Shown: in pieces, positions 25,986 to 32,271 of the stretch
How positions within the stretch are numbered: position 1 is the stretch's first letter
How the letters are laid out: each line of letters opens with the position of its first letter
From: an uncultured Clostridia bacterium
Lineage (GTDB): Bacteria > Bacillota > Clostridia > Christensenellales > CAG-314
NCBI GenBank assembly: GCA_947625725.1
Contig: CANQPI010000021.1
Span: forward strand, 1-32,271
Direction of reading: 5' to 3'
Length of the DNA: 32,271 nucleotides
Program-made: the position numbers and the translations under genes
The notes under the pieces: generated by a model
Told to the model about the DNA's origin: nothing
Database searches by the model: none
Seen by the model: only the letters and a program-made list of their open reading frames with translations

Positions 25986-26087
25986 TGAAGTGCACCCAAA
26001 AAGTCAGACACGAAGCGAACAAATATTGGTGGTGCATTTTTTATGGATAAAGCAGGAAGAATTAACAAAAAGTATAGTGCAGAGTTC
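25986..26087 (+). pseudogene. IS3-family (IS150-like) left-end remnant
   Basis: Bases 25986-26011 read like the terminal inverted repeat of IS150-group elements (GTGCACCCAAAAAGTCAGAC). An ATG at 26043 opens a frame reading MDKAGRINKKYSAEF, which resembles the start of an IS3 OrfA transposase, then hits unrelated sequence and a stop at 26103. No other part of the element is present, so it is a fragment. The assignment rests on recall of the family's ends, not on a search. Confidence 0.5.
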
Positions 26088-26109
26088 AACCCGCCGTGTT
26101 CATAAATGA

Positions 26110-26670
26110 TTATCTGTTGAGGTACAACACCCCAAATCCAATCGTTGGCATAAAACAATACGAACCCGACGTTTTCTGTCGGGTTCGTATTATTCTGCTT
26201 TGGCGGAGAAAAAGCACTAATCGAATATATATGGGAATTAAAATCTTGTAAAAATATCTAATATATGCTATACTACTATGAAAAGCAGAAAAATGCTCTT
26301 GCAAATCAACAAGAATAGCATCCGCAATGAACTCTTCCGCCAAATGTTTCAAATGCTCGTTGTATTTGTCTTGTTTGGTGTTGCTCCTTTCTTTGAGCGG
26401 TTCATCTTTATCAACCCCTAAAACACGCCAATCCAAAATAAGGTCCACATCTTCGGAAAATCTGTTTATTATATTAAATCCCTTGGACAGACTCGTTCCG
26501 CCCTTGAAAGCAAACGCGTCTTTGTGATTGGACTTATTGAAAAGATAATCGAGCGTAAGGCACACCCAAAAATCCTTTTCGATTATCGCCTTGTGAATAC
26601 CTTTTTTTGCCGACACAAAGTTGAAAGCGAATTCTTTGTCGTTATTTGTGTATTTTGCAAATTCGTACAT
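26110..26670 (-). pseudogene. AbiEii-type nucleotidyltransferase toxin, C-terminally truncated
   Basis: AbiEii toxins are nucleotidyltransferases of abortive-infection/toxin-antitoxin loci, usually close to 300 residues. The first 145 or so residues match: KDFWVCLTLDYLF, then the core KGGTSLSKGFNIINRFSEDV followed by DL (about 57-78), which carries the GG and DxD-type nucleotidyltransferase elements. From about residue 146 the frame runs into repeat copy B and gives 40 residues of low-complexity, unrelated sequence. The toxin therefore lacks its C-terminal half and is probably inactive. It starts 1 bp after the stop of the 96-residue gene, the normal spacing of such pairs. Confidence 0.75.
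26123..26232. repeat. Dispersed hairpin repeat, copy B
   Basis: A 14-bp perfect stem (26157-26170/26178-26191) has conserved flanks shared with copy C: CAATCGTTGGCATAAAACA on one side and CTGCTTTGGCGGAGAA on the other, up to AATCGAATATATAT at 26219-26232. It forms the end of the truncated toxin gene that enters from the right on the minus strand. Confidence 0.75.
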
Positions 26671-26671
26671 T

Positions 26672-26962
26672 TTATACCTCGCAAATATCTCCTATGACTT
26701 CATATATCCATCGATTGGTCTTATTGCGGTCTTTTAGTAGTTTCTCTTTTTCATCCATTGCAAGGTCGTACCCGTTTGAAAAGTGGTAGTTGGGATTGTG
26801 GTTGTTGTAGAATATATCGCTTATCAACCCACGATACAATTGCGTTACCTTGCTGTGGCAAAACAGCTTGTCACTGCTTTTGGCAGACATAAGTGCGATC
26901 ATCTCGCCGAGCCACTTCACATTGTCCGCTGTAATTACTTGTCTTTCATCGATTCTTGTCAT
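26672..26962 (-). CDS. Small protein upstream of AbiEii-type toxin, possible antitoxin
   Basis: A 96-residue, mostly polar protein with a good GGAGGAATAG ribosome site. I do not recognise the family. It lacks the N-terminal winged helix of classical AbiEi antitoxins. The C-terminal half is rich in Lys, Asp and Asn. Its position directly upstream of an AbiEii-type gene, with a 1-bp gap, makes a role in that system likely: either an unusual antitoxin or the remaining part of one. Its ribosome binding site lies inside one arm of a large inverted repeat (26968-27223). Confidence 0.5.
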   Translation of the reverse strand: MTRIDERQVITADNVKWLGEMIALMSAKSSDKLFCHSKVTQLYRGLISDIFYNNHNPNYHFSNGYDLAMDEKEKLLKDRNKTNRWIYEVIGDICEV

Positions 26963-26967
26963 TTTCT

Positions 26968-27223
26968 ATTCCTCCGTCAAGATATTTGCCTTTCGGCAAG
27001 GACGGGAGGAGCGCAGCTCGGTGTGTATTACTATCTTGCATATCTTCTTGCAGACGTCAACGGCGAAGAATGAGCCAAGAAAAATTTGCATAACAAAAGT
27101 GCCGAACAGCATACTACTGCCCGACACTTTACCATTTACGAATTATACGCAAATTTTTCTCCCGTTGACGCCTGCGAGAGCCGTGCTACAACCAACAACC
27201 GAAAGGCAAATGGGCGGAGGAAT
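26968..27223. repeat. 256-nt imperfect inverted repeat
   Basis: Outer arms: ATTCCTCCG and ATTTGCCTTTCGG (26968-26996) match the reverse complement of 27199-27223. Inner arms: 27046-27063 against 27162-27179 (about 15 of 18) and GAAAAATTTGC (27079-27089) against 27149-27159 (perfect). The centre also self-pairs in part (AAGTG/CACTT). The left outer arm carries the ribosome site of the 96-residue gene; the right arm carries a mirror GGAGGAATG. No gene is seen in it. Confidence 0.7.
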
Positions 27224-27282
27224 GAAAGAACGCCACAAGTTTATCTCGCAACGTCCGCAAATACTTATCTATCGTGAAATAA

Positions 27283-27390
27283 CAACCCCAAACCAATCGT
27301 TGGCATAAAACAATACGAACCCAACAGTATTTGTCGGGTTCGTATTATTCTGCTTTGGCGGAGAAGTGCCAACGTAAATCGAATATATAT
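27283..27390. repeat. Dispersed hairpin repeat, copy C; probable terminator of the RM operon
   Basis: The outer stem AATACGAACCC/GGGTTCGTATT (27312-27322/27336-27346) and both flanks match copy B. Short inverted ends GTTGGCA (near 27299-27305) and TGCCAAC (near 27366-27372) frame it. The match with copy B starts at the stop codon of the DUF6414 gene (27390). Confidence 0.75.
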
Positions 27391-28205
27391 CATTTATAAA
27401 TCGCTATTGGAGTAACTACAAACGCGGGTCCCTTAACGATATCGGACAAATCTTTTGGAGTTTCAAGAGATTTTTTATTAGGCATTTGTCTGCGTTGCGC
27501 TCTATTAAGTGGTAATTCTCTAAACGTCTTAAAAATATCATTAAGTTCAACACTTTGACCGCGCTCGATCTTTTTTTGTATTTTACATAAAACGGTTACA
27601 TCACCCACAAAATTTTCTTGTTTGACCTTAAAGAACGTTTCATCCAGATAGCATACCACTTGATATTCTTTTAATGAATTAAAAGATAAAAGACACGGTA
27701 CCTCATTCTTGTTTTGTAATTCGCTCAACTGCTTTAAGCCTTGCATGCCTTTTTGAGTATTTTTATCAATCATATTAACTTCTGTAAAATCTTGCAAGGC
27801 ATTACATAATTTTTCAAGTTCGTTTACAGCATTAGCAATTTCTTTTAACTTTGAAAATCTTACCGTACCCATAAACTCAATGACTTCTTCACGCTGTATA
27901 CATTGCCATATTTCGTCATTCATACTATCATAAAATTTTATTGGTTCGTCAGCATTTAAATAATCTATTAGCTTTTGAACTTTTGAGGCAGGTGTAATCT
28001 GCGCTTCCATTTGAGTTTCAAACTCATTATTGGATTTTTTACCTATTTCACCACTTACAATTCTAGCATTTATTCCAATGCCAGCATTCTTTGCGTTTGT
28101 TTGTTTAGAAGTTTGAATAACTTTTGTCGTCACAAATCCTTCAATTGCAGAAAGATAATCGTTTAGCATTTGTTCGTTAAGATATAAAAAGTTTCTTAAT
28201 ATCAT
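27390..28205 (-). CDS. DUF6414-family protein
   Basis: A 271-residue soluble protein. The opening FLYLNEQMLNDYLSAIEGF and the overall layout match what I recall of DUF6414, a family of unknown function often found in accessory regions. The middle (about 120-185) looks helical with Leu, Glu and Lys; the C-terminal part is basic (LNRAQRRQMPNKK). The ATG at 28205 is preferred to an in-frame TTG 12 nt upstream. It lies 15 bp after the restriction enzyme gene on the same strand, so it is probably the third gene of the RM operon. Its role there is unknown. Confidence 0.65.
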   Translation of the reverse strand: MILRNFLYLNEQMLNDYLSAIEGFVTTKVIQTSKQTNAKNAGIGINARIVSGEIGKKSNNEFETQMEAQITPASKVQKLIDYLNADEPIKFYDSMNDEIWQCIQREEVIEFMGTVRFSKLKEIANAVNELEKLCNALQDFTEVNMIDKNTQKGMQGLKQLSELQNKNEVPCLLSFNSLKEYQVVCYLDETFFKVKQENFVGDVTVLCKIQKKIERGQSVELNDIFKTFRELPLNRAQRRQMPNKKSLETPKDLSDIVKGPAFVVTPIAIYK

Positions 28206-28220
28206 AATACACACCAAAAT

Positions 28221-28976
28221 TTATAGCTTAAAGCCGTTATATGTTTCAAAAGCAAGTAAATAAATCGCTTTTAGCAAATCGGGGTTTTTAGCCTTTAACT
28301 CATCGATTACAGTATCTTTTTTAACCGTTTCAACAATATCGGTTTTAATCAATTTATCAATCGTTAAGGGTAATTGTTTGCATACTTGATAAAAAGCATC
28401 GGGAATACCTGTAACAAGTTCATAGAATTTATCCATAGACACGCGTCGAATTTTATCGTGTGCGACGGATTGACCGTTTACCGAGCAACGCCAAACTATA
28501 TTTTGAGAATGTTTTGCAATCGTTTCTACAAGAAAACACATATCGTCTGGGTGATTTAAGACTTGATTTTGCATACCTATATATGTTTTCTGACTCGATG
28601 ATGAATTCATGGTATTATGCTTGTTTTTCATTTCAACATAAATTTTCGTGCCGTCTTGTTGATTAACGACCACGTCAAAACCGTGAAGCGGCACTTCGCA
28701 ATTAGCAATATACTTGAACATATACTGATGAAAATATCCGATTGCATTAGTGTTTGACTTATCGCGTTGTCTATGTATTTCTAACTCGATTATTTCTTCG
28801 ATTGATTTTTTGAACAATGCTTTATCAAAAGTCAACTTTATTGGGTCGACAATATTGCTATTAAATTTTTCGAGATTTACCGATTTTAATGTTTCGTTAT
28901 AACTCGCTATGGTTTTTGCAACATGTTTTTCAAAATCCTTTTGTTTTATAAAAGACAGCATGTATTTGTCAGTCAT
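28221..28976 (-). CDS. Type II restriction endonuclease, Eco47II family
   Basis: This enzyme cuts unmethylated DNA at a short site; the family's known members (Eco47II, Sau96I) cut GGNCC, but specificity here is inferred. In 251 residues the nuclease core is HGFDVVVN (98-105) with Asp101, followed by YVEMKNKHNTMNSSSSQKTY with Glu115 and Lys117, a PD-(D/E)xK-type arrangement and the most conserved part of the family. The start overlaps the methylase end by 8 nt, so both are made from one mRNA. Base composition is AT-rich like its partner and unlike the fructan operon, consistent with transfer. Confidence 0.85.
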   Translation of the reverse strand: MTDKYMLSFIKQKDFEKHVAKTIASYNETLKSVNLEKFNSNIVDPIKLTFDKALFKKSIEEIIELEIHRQRDKSNTNAIGYFHQYMFKYIANCEVPLHGFDVVVNQQDGTKIYVEMKNKHNTMNSSSSQKTYIGMQNQVLNHPDDMCFLVETIAKHSQNIVWRCSVNGQSVAHDKIRRVSMDKFYELVTGIPDAFYQVCKQLPLTIDKLIKTDIVETVKKDTVIDELKAKNPDLLKAIYLLAFETYNGFKL

Positions 28977-29985
28977 TATTTATTCCCTCCAACGCTTTTT
29001 TTATTTGCAAGCCTATTTCTTTTGCTAAATTAACCGGCACTGCATTACCAACCTGTTTATACTTTTCTGATAAAGTACCGTAAAATCCCCAAGTGTCTGG
29101 GAAAGTTTGAATACGAGCATTTTCGCGATATGAAAACGGTCGAACTTCAATTGGATGACATCTGTCTGTTTGTTTCATCCCAGGACTTGTCAAGACTGTC
29201 AACGATGGTTCATCCAGACCAATTCTTCTTAATATTCCAGTTCTACCCCCACCCATATACCAACAATTTTTCATGTATTCTTTGGCGATTTCGGGGTCAA
29301 TATCTTTCCAATATCCTCCAGGCGGAACCAGCGCGAATATTTTTTCTTTATAAGCAGAGTATCTCTCACAATTTTCTTTTGATGGATTAACATCTAATTT
29401 AACGTCACGCATTGTTGGTCTAAGTGAATGTTTATTCGGAAAATAAAAATGACATTTGTCCACCAAATCGTTTCTGATGCCAACTGTTATAAGTCGCTCT
29501 CTCTTTTGAGGTACACCAAAATCCCAAGCGTTTAGAACTCTATATACGGTTTTATAACCTTGTTCTTGAAATATCGACAAGATTGTGTGAAAAGTACGAC
29601 CCTGGTCATGTGATAATAAGCCTCTCACATTTTCAAACAGAAACATCTTTGGCTGCAATTTTTGAAGAAATGTGGCATAGTGATAAAACATTGTGCCACG
29701 GACATCTTGTAGTCCCAATCTCTTTCCTGCATAACTAAAAGATTGACAGGGTGCGCCCCCAGAAAGCAAGTCCAATTCTCCTTTTTTGATGTCAAATTCT
29801 TTTTCTAAATCTCTTTGAGACACTATTGCAATATCTTCACAAAGAACCTTCCACTTGGGTCTATTAAAAATTAAAGTTTTTGCGGCACTTTCGTCAAATT
29901 CAATCAAGCCTATGTGTTCAAATCCGGCTTGCTCCAATCCGAGGGCTAATCCACCAGCACCAGCAAACAACTCAATACTTTTCAC
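28969..29985 (-). CDS. DNA (cytosine-5) methyltransferase of the type II RM system
   Basis: It methylates cytosine at C5 in the site recognised by the partner nuclease, protecting the host. The 338-residue protein shows the family motifs in order: FAGAGGLALG (motif I, 7-16), GGAPCQSFSYAGKR (motif IV, catalytic Cys80), ENVRGLL (motif VI), QKRERLITVG (motif VIII) and GNAVPVNLAKEIG (motif X). The target-recognition region between VIII and X is short. The start is GTG, with GGGAG about 8 nt upstream; a nearby ATG is out of frame. A consensus-like promoter lies 30-55 bp upstream. Confidence 0.93.
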   Translation of the reverse strand: MKSIELFAGAGGLALGLEQAGFEHIGLIEFDESAAKTLIFNRPKWKVLCEDIAIVSQRDLEKEFDIKKGELDLLSGGAPCQSFSYAGKRLGLQDVRGTMFYHYATFLQKLQPKMFLFENVRGLLSHDQGRTFHTILSIFQEQGYKTVYRVLNAWDFGVPQKRERLITVGIRNDLVDKCHFYFPNKHSLRPTMRDVKLDVNPSKENCERYSAYKEKIFALVPPGGYWKDIDPEIAKEYMKNCWYMGGGRTGILRRIGLDEPSLTVLTSPGMKQTDRCHPIEVRPFSYRENARIQTFPDTWGFYGTLSEKYKQVGNAVPVNLAKEIGLQIKKALEGINND

Positions 29986-30011
29986 AACATTACTCCCATG
30001 TTTTTTGTTCT

Positions 30012-30040
30012 ATTTTATCATAAAATAATATAAAAATCAA
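30012..30040 (-). promoter_or_regulatory. Promoter of the restriction-modification operon
   Basis: On the minus strand, TTGATT (30040-30035), a 17-base spacer and TAAAAT (30017-30012). It points to the methylase start at 29985, so the methylase is made first. Confidence 0.6.
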
Positions 30041-30077
30041 CACGCAGAGATAAGTATATTCACCATTTTGGCACCAT

Positions 30078-30139
30078 GGTGGGTGCTTGACTTAAACAAG
30101 TCGGCAGTCGCTATGCTCCTGCCGAGCCAAGCACCCACC
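30078..30139. repeat. Nested inverted repeat (cruciform-like)
   Basis: A 12-bp perfect stem (30078-30089/30128-30139) encloses two smaller hairpins: ACTT/AAGT (30090-30101) and CGGCAG/CTGCCG (30102-30107/30119-30124). Together they form a compact branched structure. No T tract follows. Confidence 0.7.
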
Positions 30140-30490
30140 GCGCAATCAACCAACGCAACCGTTGTTGCAGGCAACGCAGGTGGCGAAGCAAAGAGGAGCG
30201 TCCTCGCGAGCCTGCTTGCGGATCGCTCCCTCATTTTGCTGTCGCCGGTTTTCTGCTTTTGCATTTGCAATTTGTACGGCTTGCATATTCGGCGTGCCTT
30301 GCGGTGTATCTGCTTTTGCCTGTCTGAGAGAAGTTGCGCAGAGTAAAGAATTTGTTTGGGTAGACTTTGGGCTTTGTTGGGGTAAATATATGTGCAGAAA
30401 AATTTTTCTTAAATATTTTCGGGGAAAAGTTAAAAAACAGTCTTTTTCCTGTCTTATATATGGAGGGATTTTTTCTAAAACCGAATAAGG
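30140..30490. other. Non-coding stretch at the start of the mobile-element fragment
   Basis: No gene can be supported. It holds an imperfect inverted repeat around 30194-30232 and a perfect 14-base A/T palindrome at 30396-30409. From about 30360 it becomes AT-rich and ends in an AAGGAGG site at 30487. Confidence 0.4.
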
Positions 30491-30501
30491 AGGACTAACT
30501 G

Positions 30502-30635
30502 ATGTTGAAAAACCAATTTACGTAACGGCAAAAGGAAAGCCTTGCATCAAAGAACTGTCGGAAAGCGAAAGGCAGATATTCTTTGAGGCAATCTATTCCA
30601 AAGTGCTTGAACTGTACAAAAAAACAACTGAATGA
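30502..30635 (+). pseudogene. Small gene of about 44 residues with a one-base frameshift
   Basis: An ATG at 30502 follows AAGGAGG at the normal distance but stops after seven codons. In the next frame a run of 43 codons stays open to a TGA at 30633-30635, with a protein-like composition (KPIYVTAKGKPCIKELS at its start). Adding one A to the A5 run at 30508-30512 would join the two into one 44-residue protein. I know similar small proteins beside replication genes of clostridial elements only loosely. A sequencing or assembly error is possible. Confidence 0.5.
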
Positions 30636-30700
30636 ACACAGCGTAACTGCAAAAACGGCAAGCCGAGATTTTCGTATAGAAACAGAGGTTGCGTTTTAAG

Positions 30701-30744
30701 GGCGGAGTACGACCACTATTTTAGTGGAGTATTCCGCCTTTTTT
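30701..30744 (+). terminator. Intrinsic terminator or attenuator before the replication gene
   Basis: Arms 30701-30710 and 30729-30738 form a stem with one or two non-Watson-Crick pairs, extended by CCACT/AGTGG inside. Six T follow. It sits 27 bp before the Rep start codon, so it either ends the small-gene transcript or attenuates Rep. Confidence 0.8.
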
Positions 30745-30770
30745 ATTTACCCAAAAACAAGGAGGAACTT

Positions 30771-31637
30771 ATGGCATACACAAACGCCAAAATATACTTT
30801 GATGGCAGCCATTACATAGCAATACCCAAAGAGCATTTTTCAAGGGTACAAAAGCCGTCTGAACAGCAATACGAACCGCACAAGGCGGAGTTTAACAAAG
30901 CGTATTCTGAAAGTAAGAGTTTACCAAAGAAAGAGAGAAAAGAGTTTATTACCAATTCACTTAAAGACATCTTCGAGAACGAATGGCAAGCAGAGGAATA
31001 TGTGCAAAAGCAACTAAACAGAGTAGCAACAAACCGAATAAAGAGAAAGGTACGCCTAATGCGTAAGGTGAATTTGCAGGAGTGGACGCATTTTTGCACT
31101 TTTACCTACAACGACAAGATACACACAGAGGACAGTTTCAAGGAGAAATTGAGAAACACTCTTAAACACCTTGTTAGCAGAAGAGGTTGGAAATACATAG
31201 GAGCATGGGAGCGTTCGCCAGATAAGCAGAGGTTACACTTTCACGGAATATTCTACATTCCCTCAATGATAGGCACCTTGCAGGAAGTAACGGATTACAG
31301 CACCAAAACGCACAGGGGGCAAATAACCCAACAAAATACCCACTTTCTCAAACACTTCGGCAGAAATGATTTCAAAAATATTTGTACCTTACAAGATACA
31401 ATGCAATCGGTTAGATATTTAATGAAATACATAGAAAAGCAAGAAGAAAAGATTGTGTACGGCGGTAAATTACCCACTTACTTTATTTCAGATATTGACG
31501 ACAACGATATAATATGCCCTATAGGCGTAGACGACAGGAAGTTACTGCTTGCAGACGACTTTATCTGCTGGGACGAAGGCTGTTATGTGGGAGTAGTAAG
31601 TAAAGAGACAATAGATAAATTGCGAAAGACAAACTAA
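30771..31637 (+). CDS. HUH-type rolling-circle replication initiator
   Basis: HUH initiators nick one DNA strand at an origin through a tyrosine. The 288-residue protein has the order seen in the plasmid and phage Rep class: HFCTFTYND (motif 1, 107-115), KQRLHFHGIFYIP with the metal-binding HFH at 156-158 (motif 2), and SVRYLMKYIEK with Tyr216 and Tyr220 (motif 3). The N-terminal 100 residues are basic and helical. It has GGAGG 7 nt upstream. A 168-nt structured spacer follows at once, then a serine recombinase. A role in autonomous replication or transfer of the element is inferred. Confidence 0.82.
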   Translation: MAYTNAKIYFDGSHYIAIPKEHFSRVQKPSEQQYEPHKAEFNKAYSESKSLPKKERKEFITNSLKDIFENEWQAEEYVQKQLNRVATNRIKRKVRLMRKVNLQEWTHFCTFTYNDKIHTEDSFKEKLRNTLKHLVSRRGWKYIGAWERSPDKQRLHFHGIFYIPSMIGTLQEVTDYSTKTHRGQITQQNTHFLKHFGRNDFKNICTLQDTMQSVRYLMKYIEKQEEKIVYGGKLPTYFISDIDDNDIICPIGVDDRKLLLADDFICWDEGCYVGVVSKETIDKLRKTN

Positions 31638-31803
31638 TTTGTCTTTCGATCGGGTTGGTAAACGGAAGCGTTTTTCCTGTCAACAGCGAGCCTTTTTCTT
31701 GTTGAGGAATTGAATCATAAGGACAAGTAGAAAAAGGACACACGGTGTCTGTTGACAGGATCAACCGCTTTCGTTTGGTCTTTCGTTTGTCGAAAGACAA
31801 ATT
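31623..31803. repeat. Structured spacer with nested inverted repeats, candidate origin
   Basis: The outer arms AATTTGTCTTTCGA (31636-31649) and TCGAAAGACAAATT (31790-31803) are perfect. Inside are an 11-base near-match around 31661-31671/31766-31776, a perfect CCTGTCAACAG/CTGTTGACAGG pair (31676-31686/31749-31759) and CCTTTTTC/GAAAAAGG (31691-31698/31730-31737). CGAAAGACAAA also occurs at 31623-31633, over the end of the Rep gene, and can pair with 31638-31648 instead. The spacer therefore has two competing folds. Confidence 0.8.
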
Positions 31804-31831
31804 AAAAATCTAAATTAAAGGGAGAAGAACA

Positions 31832-32254
31832 ATGAAAACAGCAGTAATATATGCTCGATATTCGAGCGATAGCCAAACGGAGCAGTCCATAGAGGGACAA
31901 CTTCGTGTATGTAACGATTATGCCAAAGCAAACGACATACTGATTTTAGATACCTACATAGATAGAGCAATGACAGGTACAAACGACAACAGACCGGACT
32001 TTCAAAGAATGTTGAAAGACAGTTGCAAAATGGAGTGGGACTATGTATTAGTGTACAAAATTGACAGGTTTTCCCGAAACAAGTATGAAATGGCAATGCA
32101 CAAAAAGACATTGAAAGATAACGGAGTAAGACTTGTATCTGCAATGGAATATATACCCGACAGCCCCGAGGCAATAATACTCGAAAGTTTGTTAGAGGGG
32201 TTTGAGCGTTCAAATGGACACAAAAATCTAAATTTAAGAATCAAGGCAGCCTAA
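31832..32254 (+). pseudogene. Large serine recombinase, truncated after the catalytic domain
   Basis: Large serine recombinases integrate and excise mobile elements and usually have 450-600 residues. The N-terminal catalytic domain is complete: YARYSSDSQTEQSIEGQ with nucleophile Ser11, then YIDRAMTGTNDNRPDFQRML and YKIDRFSRNKY. It reaches the ESLLEGF segment that starts the long helix, then turns into 20 unrelated residues and stops at 32254. The recombinase and zinc-ribbon domains that bind DNA are missing, and no other frame restores them before the window ends. A good GGGAGAAG site precedes the ATG. Confidence 0.78.
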
Positions 32255-32271
32255 TTCAATGAAAAGAGCCA

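Noticed and set aside
25475..26158. Long minus-strand open frame after the fructan operon
   Set aside because: It crosses the operon terminator, the IS remnant and the antisense of the ATPase gene, with low-complexity composition; a shadow frame.
27222..27308. Short plus-strand frame after GGAGGAATG in the right arm of the inverted repeat
   Set aside because: It has fewer than 30 codons and runs into repeat copy C; the ribosome site is explained by the mirrored arm.
30037..30270. Open frame of 77 codons on the minus strand
   Set aside because: It runs through the nested inverted repeat and has no clear ribosome site or protein-like pattern; it is most likely a chance frame in repeat DNA.
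1..32271. CRISPR array
   Set aside because: I looked for regularly spaced short repeats; only the tRNA-linked repeats, the three hairpin repeats and the in-gene protein repeats are present.

Overview
The window looks like a chromosomal segment of an anaerobic Firmicute of the class Clostridia, probably an uncultured gut or rumen lineage. The clues are an LplB/YtcP-type sugar ABC transporter, a DUF624 (YesL-like) membrane protein, GGAGG ribosome binding sites, TTGACA-type promoters and strong intrinsic terminators. Genus and species cannot be read from the sequence. The core genes are of medium GC; the segment from about 26.1 to 30.1 kb is visibly more AT-rich and is built of accessory genes.

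Layout. (1) 1-700: a tRNA-Arg(CCU) gene whose 5' half plus upstream flank is duplicated upstream, and whose last 21 nt are duplicated downstream; this looks like an integration scar. (2) 699-6616, minus strand: a surface-glycan unit. A sigma70-type promoter and a roughly 145-nt structured leader ending in an intrinsic terminator precede a 1598-residue protein that chains two GT-A glycosyltransferase domains, a kinase-like domain, a SAM methyltransferase and two more GT-A-like domains. A short nucleotide-sugar dehydrogenase follows. (3) 6938-25960: a fructan-utilisation locus. A divergent LacI-family regulator faces a plus-strand operon of ten genes: a repeat-built surface lipoprotein, an anchored exo-fructanase (GH32), two ABC permeases, a solute-binding protein, a DUF624 protein, an Ig/CBM-like lipoprotein, a cytoplasmic GH32, a GH32-like lipoprotein, a fructokinase (PfkB) and an MsmK/UgpC-type ATPase, closed by a strong terminator. 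(4) 25960-30060: an accessory island with an IS3-type remnant, a truncated AbiEii-type toxin with its upstream partner, a 256-nt inverted repeat, two copies of a dispersed hairpin repeat, a DUF6414 protein and a type II restriction-modification pair (Eco47II-type nuclease plus C5-cytosine methylase). (5) 30060-32271: a mobile-element fragment with a frameshifted small gene, an HUH replication initiator, a 168-nt structured spacer and a truncated large serine recombinase.

How the genes fit together (inference). Extracellular levan or inulin would be bound by the two lipoproteins and cut by the anchored GH32 enzymes. The ABC transporter would import the released sugars, the cytoplasmic GH32 would finish hydrolysis, and fructokinase would send fructose into glycolysis, with the LacI protein acting through a palindromic operator beside the operon promoter. 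The glycosyltransferase megaprotein probably assembles or caps a cell-surface glycan, with the dehydrogenase supplying a uronate-type sugar nucleotide; its leader looks like a transcription attenuator of unknown input.
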